From Bacteroidales bacterium (GTDB lineage Bacteria > Bacteroidota > Bacteroidia > Bacteroidales > Dysgonomonadaceae): a stretch of DNA of 12,739 bases. Location: contig JAAZMQ010000225.1 of the NCBI GenBank assembly GCA_012798745.1, forward strand, positions 1 to 12,739, in the 5' to 3' direction. The position numbers were made by a program, and so were the translations under genes. Positions 6,991 to 12,739 of the stretch are shown piece after piece (within the stretch, counting starts at the first letter, position 1; the number at the start of each line of letters is the position of its first letter). The notes beneath the pieces were generated by a model. That model was given only the letters and a program-made list of their open reading frames with translations, did not search any database and had not been told where the DNA came from.

Positions 6991-7401
6991 ACTATATTGT
7001 TTAATTTACCAAATCTTTCTTTAAAAATTACAAGACGTATTTGCTTTATTTACAGGCATCTATCAATTCTTGTCAGAGATGTTATAATATTCTACTAAGG
7101 TACTGCTTTTTATCGAATTTAACAAAAAAACCGTTGTATTTTTCATGCATTTTTTCAACCAAATAATTGCAAAACATCAACCGCAATGTCGCACTTCTAA
7201 TTTGAACTTAGGTGTCTTTTTGCAACCGGATATTGCTATTGAAAACATCTGTTGGAGTTTGGAGTATTGTATTTTTTATTTGAACTTCGGATGATAAATA
7301 ATGTAACAACCCGGAAAACTATGAAAAATTTTTCCGGGTTATTACAAGAGTCAAATCTATGACGTTTTATAATTACACGACATTATTTTAATGAGTCTGA
7401 T
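6991..7401. other. secA-gyrA intergenic region without a gene
   Basis: About 410 bases carry no convincing gene on either strand. The part near secA holds a hairpin (7303-7345). The rest must contain the gyrA promoter, but I find no confident match to the Bacteroidota -33/-7 elements. A 10-base direct repeat, ATTTGAACTT followed by a variable base and GG, occurs at 7200-7209 and 7278-7287. A 22-codon ORF (MHEKYNGFFV...) on the minus strand is too short to support. Confidence 0.6.
7303..7345 (-). terminator. Probable secA terminator hairpin
   Basis: Arms GTAACAACCCGGAAAA (7303-7318) and TTTTCCGGGTTATTAC (7330-7345) pair over 16 positions with one mismatch and an 11-base loop. It lies 57 bases after the secA stop. 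There is no long T-run after the stem on the minus strand, so termination efficiency is uncertain. Confidence 0.65.
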
Positions 7402-10400
7402 TTATTGACCGTGACAGTGTTTATATTTTTTACCACTTCCGCATGGACACGGCTCGTTGCGTCCGATCTTTTTTTCCACCCGTACCGGTTCCATTTTTCG
7501 TTCTTGTTGTTTCGAACCTTTTCCACCGTTTCCTCCTTGATTAAGCACTCCGGCCATTTCATCTTTTCGGGTACGGTATTTACTGTAATCGGTTTTTCGT
7601 TCCGGTGCTGCTCGTCTGACATTCTCGGGATCTTGAATGGGAATTTGTCCACGCATCAAAATAGATACAGCTTCGGTATCTATTTCTTCAACCATTCTTT
7701 TGAAAAGCTCAAACGACTCCAGTTTATAAATCAACAACGGATCTTTTTGTTCATAAGTAACATTTTGAACCGATTGGCGCAAATCGTCCATTTCGCGCAG
7801 GTGCTCTTTCCAATGTTCATCGATTGTATGCAGCAAAATGGCTTTTTCGAACGATTTCACCAACGCTTTCGAACCCGTTTCATAGGCTTCTTTCAAGTTA
7901 GTAGCTATGTTGTAAATTTTCTTTCCATCGGTTATGGGGATAAGAATATTTTCATACATAGCACCTTGGCTTTCGTACACTTGTTTAATCACAGGTTGTG
8001 CAATCTCGGCCATTTTATCTGTTTTTCGTTTAAAACTGTTCAGCGCTTTCTCGAAAATTTTTTCTGCTTGCTGTGCCGGTTTCATCGATTTCATTTCCTC
8101 TTCGGTAAACGGAATTTCGATTGCCATAATGCGATACAATTCCATTTTCATGCTTTCGTAATCGTCCTCGTTTTCTTCAACAATTCGATTAACGGTATTT
8201 TGTATCATATTAATGACATCCATCTCGATACGTTCACCAATCAGGGCATGTCTTCTGCGTTTGTAGATGACTTCAAGCTGGGCATTCATCACGTCGTCGT
8301 ATTCGAGCAAACGTTTGCGAATTCCGAAGTTGTTTTCTTCCACTTTCTTTTGTGCTCGTTCAACCGATTTGCTCAGCATATCGTGTTCCAGCACATCCCC
8401 TTCTTTAAATCCCATACGGTCCATCAAACCGGCAATTCTTTCGGTTGCAAACAGACGCATGAGATCGTCTTCCAGCGAAACGAAAAATACCGACGATCCG
8501 GGATCACCCTGACGTCCGGCACGTCCGCGCAACTGACGATCGACTCTACGAGACTCGTGACGTTCGGTGCCGATAATTGCCAATCCCCCTGCTTCACGAA
8601 CTTCCTGTGAGAGTTTTATATCGGTACCACGTCCTGCCATGTTAGTGGCAATCGTAACCACTCCTTTTTGTCCGGCATTGGCCACTATTTCGGCTTCGCG
8701 TTGATGCAGTTTGGCGTTCAGTACGCTATGTTTAATTTTTCGCAGGGTAAGCATTCTGCTCAACAATTCCGATGTTTCAACCGATGTTGTACCCACCAGA
8801 ACCGGTCTCCCCTGCTCAATCATTTCCTCGATTTCCTCGATGACCGCATTATATTTCTCGCGTTTTGTACGATAAATTCGGTCGTTCATATCGATACGGA
8901 TAACCGGCTCATTGGTTGGGATCACCACCACATCCAATTTGTAGATATCCCAAAATTCGCCTGCTTCTGTTTCGGCCGTACCGGTCATACCTGCCAATTT
9001 ATGATACATTCGGAAATAATTTTGCAGGGTAATGGTTGCAAAAGTTTGTGTTGCAGCTTCCACTTTCACCCGTTCCTTGGCTTCAATGGCTTGATGCAAC
9101 CCATCGGAATAACGGCGGCCTTCCATGATACGTCCCGTTTGTTCATCCACAATTTTCACCTTATTATCTATTACCACGTATTCGTCGTCTTTATCAAATA
9201 AGGTATAAGCCTTCAACAACTGATTGATGGTATGCACCCGTTCCGATTTTATGGCATAATTCTGGAGCAGTTCGTCTTTTTTTGCTATTTTTTCTTCTTC
9301 TGTAAGGTTTTCGTTTTCCAGCTCGGCCAATTGCGTTCCGATATCCGGTAAGACAAAGAACAAGGGATCGTCTGTTTTTCTTGACAGCAGGTCAATTCCC
9401 TTTTCCGTAAGTTCTACGGTATTGTTTTTCTCGTCGATTATGAAATACAAGGGGTCTGTCACGATGTGCATATTGCGCATCTGATCTTGCATGTAAAATT
9501 CTTCGGTTTTAAGCATAGCTGCTTTAACGCCGGGTTCGCTCAAAAACTTAATCAACGGTTTGTATTTCGGCATACCTTTGAAGGAACGATATAAGAGCAA
9601 TGTACCTTCTTCTTGTTCCTTTTTGTCTTCCGATGCCATTTTTGTTTTAGCTTCTGCAAGCAGGCGCGTTGTCAGTTCGCGTTGTGCTTTAACCAACATT
9701 TCTACCTGTGGGCGAAACGTCTCAAAAAGTTGATCATCGCCTTTTGGTACAGGTCCCGATATAATCAAAGGCGTACGCGCATCATCAATCAACACCGAGT
9801 CCACCTCGTCCACAATGGCATAATTGAGTTTACGCTGCACAAGGTCTTTCGGCGATAGCGCCATGTTGTCGCGCAGATAGTCGAACCCGAATTCGTTGTT
9901 TGTTCCAAAAGTAATATCGGCTTCGTATGCTCTGCGTCGTGCTTCGGAATTTGGTTCGTGTTTATCGATGCAATCCACCGACAGGCCGTGGAACATATAC
10001 AGCGGTCCCATCCATTCCGCATCGCGTTTCGACAGGTAATCGTTCACTGTAACCACGTGTACTCCGTTGTGTGTAAGCGCATTCAAAAAGACAGGGAGTG
10101 TTGCAACCAATGTTTTTCCTTCACCTGTAGCCATCTCGGCAATTTTTCCTTTGTGAAGCACAACGCCACCAAACAGCTGCACATCGTAGTGTACCATATC
10201 CCAGGTAATTTCGTTACCTCCCGCCATCCAGCGATTTTTATAGATGGCTTTATCGCCTTCAATCCGAACAAAGTCGTGCGTTGCGGCCAACTCACGGTCA
10301 AAATCGGTAGCCGTCACCACCAATTCTTCGTTCTCTTTAAAACGGCGCGCTGTATCTTTCATTATTGCAAAAGCCTCCGGAAGAATTTCATCCAAAATCT

Positions 10401-10701
10401 TTTCGTATTTTTCAAGAATTTCGTCTTCTATCTTATCAATTTGTTGCCAAATTTTCTCTTTTTCTTCCAAATCAATATTTTCCAGGTTTGCTTTTAGTTC
10501 TTCGATTTGGGCTTTTTCTTCGACAACATAGTCTTGAACTCTTCTTTCAAGTTCTTTGGTTTTGGCACGAAGCTCATCATTCGAGAGTTTGGCCATTTCC
10601 GGATAAATTGCCTTTATTTCTTCTACAACGGGACTAATTTCTTTTAAATCTCGTTGAGCTTTGCTACCAAATATTTTTGATATAAATTTATTGAATCCCA
10701 T
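7402..10701 (-). CDS. secA: Preprotein translocase ATPase SecA
   Basis: SecA is the motor that pushes unfolded preproteins through SecYEG, using ATP, at the inner membrane. At 1,099 residues it is longer than the E. coli protein (901), as is usual in Bacteroidota. Visible motifs: an extended N-terminal charged region (about 50-105), Walker A ATGEGKT at 191-197, Walker B VDEVDSVLIDDAR at about 297-309, the preprotein-binding region about 320-490 including family-specific insertions, the second nucleotide-binding fold with TNMAGRGTDIKL at about 686-697 and RGRAGRQGDPGSS at 725-737, the helical scaffold with LLHTIDEHWKEHL, and the C-terminal zinc motif CPCGSGKKYKHCH (Cys1085, Cys1087, Cys1096, His1097), which binds SecB or ribosomes in other bacteria. 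The start ATG at 10701 (MGFNKFISKIFG) is the standard SecA start. The upstream neighbour is 109 bases away and a hairpin follows the gene. Confidence 0.98.
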   Translation of the reverse strand: MGFNKFISKIFGSKAQRDLKEISPVVEEIKAIYPEMAKLSNDELRAKTKELERRVQDYVVEEKAQIEELKANLENIDLEEKEKIWQQIDKIEDEILEKYEKILDEILPEAFAIMKDTARRFKENEELVVTATDFDRELAATHDFVRIEGDKAIYKNRWMAGGNEITWDMVHYDVQLFGGVVLHKGKIAEMATGEGKTLVATLPVFLNALTHNGVHVVTVNDYLSKRDAEWMGPLYMFHGLSVDCIDKHEPNSEARRRAYEADITFGTNNEFGFDYLRDNMALSPKDLVQRKLNYAIVDEVDSVLIDDARTPLIISGPVPKGDDQLFETFRPQVEMLVKAQRELTTRLLAEAKTKMASEDKKEQEEGTLLLYRSFKGMPKYKPLIKFLSEPGVKAAMLKTEEFYMQDQMRNMHIVTDPLYFIIDEKNNTVELTEKGIDLLSRKTDDPLFFVLPDIGTQLAELENENLTEEEKIAKKDELLQNYAIKSERVHTINQLLKAYTLFDKDDEYVVIDNKVKIVDEQTGRIMEGRRYSDGLHQAIEAKERVKVEAATQTFATITLQNYFRMYHKLAGMTGTAETEAGEFWDIYKLDVVVIPTNEPVIRIDMNDRIYRTKREKYNAVIEEIEEMIEQGRPVLVGTTSVETSELLSRMLTLRKIKHSVLNAKLHQREAEIVANAGQKGVVTIATNMAGRGTDIKLSQEVREAGGLAIIGTERHESRRVDRQLRGRAGRQGDPGSSVFFVSLEDDLMRLFATERIAGLMDRMGFKEGDVLEHDMLSKSVERAQKKVEENNFGIRKRLLEYDDVMNAQLEVIYKRRRHALIGERIEMDVINMIQNTVNRIVEENEDDYESMKMELYRIMAIEIPFTEEEMKSMKPAQQAEKIFEKALNSFKRKTDKMAEIAQPVIKQVYESQGAMYENILIPITDGKKIYNIATNLKEAYETGSKALVKSFEKAILLHTIDEHWKEHLREMDDLRQSVQNVTYEQKDPLLIYKLESFELFKRMVEEIDTEAVSILMRGQIPIQDPENVRRAAPERKTDYSKYRTRKDEMAGVLNQGGNGGKGSKQQERKMEPVRVEKKIGRNEPCPCGSGKKYKHCHGQ

Positions 10702-10810
10702 AAATTAATGTATGCTTTGATTAGTCAAATTAAAAAATATAAACTATTGATATGAAATCAATTATAAAAGTTATTTGAAGAAACGATAAAAGAAGAAAAT
10801 AAACACCACT
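10702..10810. promoter_or_regulatory. secA upstream gap
   Basis: This 109-base AT-rich gap upstream of secA probably holds its promoter or leader. A short inverted repeat, ATTGAT-ATGAA-ATCAAT, lies at about 10745-10761. No confident -33/-7 pair or riboswitch-like structure is seen. Confidence 0.25.
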
Positions 10811-12442
10811 TTAAAATAATTCTTTCAATATCGGTTCTTGTGCGGCATTAGGAGCGCGAATACGTAATCGATAAGCAACTGACGGAGCTATTTCGGTTGC
10901 TTCAATGGTTCGATATATTTTTTGTGGTTTTATGTTGTTTCCAAAGAAGATTACCGGTGCCGATACCGCGCTATTCCTGATCTTTTGGTTATTGTCGGAC
11001 GATTGGTCGTCGGTCACTATCTGCCATCCGGGTTGAAGCTCCACAAATAGATCGCCCGATATACCTTTGTAGTAACCGTTCCGATAAAAACGGACGGTTT
11101 GATTGTAAGCTCCGTGGAGCATTTGATGCGATGTAATTACATCTTGTACACCTGCAAACTGCACCAAAAATTCTGCAGCACATTTTTGAAAATCGATCAC
11201 ATCGATTTTCTTGTCGTCTAACTGTTTTCGGTCGAAAAACAGTTGTTCATCGTAATATTTTGTTATCCATTGAGCATTTCCATAGATAGCCATCAGATAC
11301 ATATTCAACATCGCCCGGGTACGTTCCGGATAAAATTTTCCTCCCGCAAGCGTCAATTCGTCGGGATAAATTTCCTGTTCGTTATAATAACCGGTTGGAA
11401 CCACAAAAATCAGCGTTTTATCCAATCCCACTGTTTTTTCCACGGTTTCCAACAATTGGGCAATTTCTTGATCAAGGCGACAATAGGTATCTTGTATTTC
11501 CAGCGAATAATTTTTATCCAGGGCATCTTCGTAATTGCCGGCATAAAAAGTCAATGCCAAAAAATCGGGATACGAATGTTTTCCTATCGCCCCGGTATCC
11601 AATATTTTTTCAGCCATCTTTCGCACTTCGGTATTCACAAGAGGCGATTGTTTAAACAGTTTGAACTGCTTTGTTTTATCTTTTCCGAAATAATGCTGAA
11701 AATTATAGACGTTTTGGGTATATGGAAAAGCCTTGTAATTCGAAATATCGATAGCCGGTCGCCAAGTAAATGTGCTAATATTTATGCTTAGCGACTGGTT
11801 GCTCCTATTGTGTTGATCTACAATGTTATATTGTGTTTTATAAAAAGAAGAACTTGCCCATTTGCCGTTGTAATCGTCAATCCAGTATACTCCACTTGCA
11901 GCATGTCCCCCACTTGCCAGTGCTGCCGGAGCATTCGGCGCAAAAGCATATACATCGGATTTACCCACCGATGCAATTTTCAGTTCGTCTGTTAAAGTAG
12001 ATACTTTTATTGATGTCGGCGATAATTGGTCTGTAGTATAAACTCCATTACATTTGCGATCGAAAAAAGAAGATACTTCTTGGTTGGTTTCCTTTGCGTA
12101 TTTTTTTTCTCCCACAATGCCGTGATAAAACGGATAGGTGCCCGTGTAAACAGTTGTGATGGACGAAGCCAAGTCGGGATGTGGAAAATCGTATTTTATA
12201 TCGCTATAAACCAATCCCTCATTCAGCAAACGTTTAAATCCTTTTTCTCCAAAAGTTTGGTTAAACATTTTCAAATAATCTCCACGCAATTGATCAATGG
12301 TTATACCGATTACCAATTTAGGTGGTTCTTCCGAAACATTTTGTGCATACAGCGATGCAATGGAAAAAAAAGCTACCAGTGACGATACAATCCAAATCAT
12401 TCTTTTTACACTATCAATCTTACAGTCATTAATATAGAACAA
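10811..12442 (-). CDS. Secreted PafA-like phosphatase-fold protein, active site lost
   Basis: The 543-residue frame belongs to the alkaline phosphatase superfamily branch containing PafA: LVIGITIDQLRGDYLKMF at 43-60, GGFKRLL-like segment at 67-73, YTGTYPFYHGIVG at 99-111, SGGHAASGVYWIDD at 177-190, CRLDQEIAQLL at 321-331 and APVIFFG at 495-501. A Sec signal (about 13-33, cut near LYA|QN) makes it periplasmic or surface-bound. Compared with PafA numbering, Asp38 is kept as Asp50, but the nucleophile Thr79 position is Leu91 (both 41 residues after the Asp), Asn100 is Glu112, Asp305 and His309 are Phe299 and Asn303, Asp352-His353 are Thr350-Gly351, His486 is Ser494, and Lys162/Arg164 are Asn170/Pro172. 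It is therefore unlikely to hydrolyse phosphate esters. The 12442 start is TTG; an ATG at 12400 would leave a signal without the Lys-Arg pair, so the start is uncertain. It lies 15 bases after the preceding gene, in one operon. Confidence 0.85.
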   Translation of the reverse strand: MFYINDCKIDSVKRMIWIVSSLVAFFSIASLYAQNVSEEPPKLVIGITIDQLRGDYLKMFNQTFGEKGFKRLLNEGLVYSDIKYDFPHPDLASSITTVYTGTYPFYHGIVGEKKYAKETNQEVSSFFDRKCNGVYTTDQLSPTSIKVSTLTDELKIASVGKSDVYAFAPNAPAALASGGHAASGVYWIDDYNGKWASSSFYKTQYNIVDQHNRSNQSLSINISTFTWRPAIDISNYKAFPYTQNVYNFQHYFGKDKTKQFKLFKQSPLVNTEVRKMAEKILDTGAIGKHSYPDFLALTFYAGNYEDALDKNYSLEIQDTYCRLDQEIAQLLETVEKTVGLDKTLIFVVPTGYYNEQEIYPDELTLAGGKFYPERTRAMLNMYLMAIYGNAQWITKYYDEQLFFDRKQLDDKKIDVIDFQKCAAEFLVQFAGVQDVITSHQMLHGAYNQTVRFYRNGYYKGISGDLFVELQPGWQIVTDDQSSDNNQKIRNSAVSAPVIFFGNNIKPQKIYRTIEATEIAPSVAYRLRIRAPNAAQEPILKELF

Positions 12443-12457
12443 AAACCATGCTAAAAA

Positions 12458-12739
12458 TCATTCCCCCCACCCTGCTTTCATGTATTTAAACGATGCATAC
12501 CGTTCATTTCTTGATTGTCTTTTTTTCGACACCCACACATTTGTTCCCGACCTTAACCACAAACTCATTGAAAACAAGATTGTTACCAATGGCAACTGTT
12601 GGGGTATAAGCCACCACAGCATGAGAAATGCTGTTAGGACTACAAAGTTAATAAAATGATAAATATAAACTATCTTTTCTGCCGATCTAATCCAAAATAA
12701 GATAGCAGCGATGAATGCAAAAATATTTAACCAAACAAA
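12458..12739 (-). CDS. Membrane protein C-terminus, possibly DUF4105 family (partial)
   Basis: The minus strand is open from the window edge for 93 codons to TGA at 12458-12460; the start is outside. The fragment shows hydrophobic segments at about residues 2-17 (VWLNIFAFIAAILFWI), 30-46 (around FVVLTAFLMLWWLIP) and 49-62 (LPLVTILFSMSLWL), ending in a basic cytoplasmic-type tail (SKKRQSRNER). The pattern HFINFVVL followed by LIPQQLP and LWLRSGT resembles, from memory, the C-terminal membrane domain of Bacteroidales DUF4105 proteins (Lnb N-terminal periplasmic domain). The periplasmic domain that would settle this is not in the window. It ends 15 bases before the phosphatase-fold gene, so the two are very likely co-transcribed. 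That it is a coding membrane protein is fairly sure; the family name is tentative. Confidence 0.65.
   Translation of the reverse strand, partial: FVWLNIFAFIAAILFWIRSAEKIVYIYHFINFVVLTAFLMLWWLIPQQLPLVTILFSMSLWLRSGTNVWVSKKRQSRNERYASFKYMKAGWGE

Noticed and set aside
7352..7359. TAGATTTG on the minus strand, matching the Bacteroidota -7 pattern TAnnTTTG
   Set aside because: It sits between the secA stop and the secA terminator hairpin, with no -33 TTTG at the right distance, so it is probably chance.
7405..8610. 401-codon plus-strand open frame
   Set aside because: It lies wholly antisense to secA, is rich in Phe, His and Cys as expected for a reversed coding strand, and has no recognisable domain or start signal.
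9958..10497. 179-codon plus-strand open frame, and 8668-9201 (177 codons)
   Set aside because: Both are antisense shadows of secA with the same skewed composition.
11243..11791. 182-codon plus-strand open frame
   Set aside because: Antisense to the phosphatase-fold gene; no domain pattern.

Overview
The window looks like a chromosomal segment of a Bacteroidota bacterium, probably order Bacteroidales. The reasons are a SecA of about 1,100 residues carrying the insertions typical of that phylum, lipoproteins of the 6-bladed beta-propeller families that are abundant there, AT-rich intergenic DNA, start regions with A-rich leaders instead of clear Shine-Dalgarno sites, and a GyrA followed directly by a secreted TPR protein. 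Every gene I can support is on the minus strand, so the biological order runs from the right end to the left end of the window.

Right half (12739 to about 7300): the C-terminal end of a multi-spanning membrane protein (probably the DUF4105/Lnb-N family), a secreted protein of the PafA-type alkaline phosphatase fold that has lost nearly all its metal and substrate ligands, and secA, followed by a hairpin. These look like an envelope-biogenesis neighbourhood. A gap of about 410 bases with no gene separates secA from gyrA.

Middle (6990 to about 3066): gyrA and a TPR protein form a likely two-gene operon that ends at a very strong, nearly symmetrical terminator (21-bp perfect stem).

Left third (about 3060 to 1): clearly more AT-rich and accessory. 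It starts immediately beyond the terminator with the C-terminal remnant of a BF3164-like propeller lipoprotein. Then come the N-terminal part of a second propeller lipoprotein (broken), a C-terminal remnant of a DDE transposase, an intact 6-bladed propeller lipoprotein of 407 residues, and the end of an IS3-family element whose OrfA is present and whose OrfB runs off the window. This is a degraded propeller-lipoprotein locus that has been hit by at least two insertion sequences.

I do not see a CRISPR array, an RNA gene, a phage module or a multi-gene defence or biosynthetic system. The most unusual item is the phosphatase-fold protein next to secA, in which only one of the seven metal ligands appears to remain.
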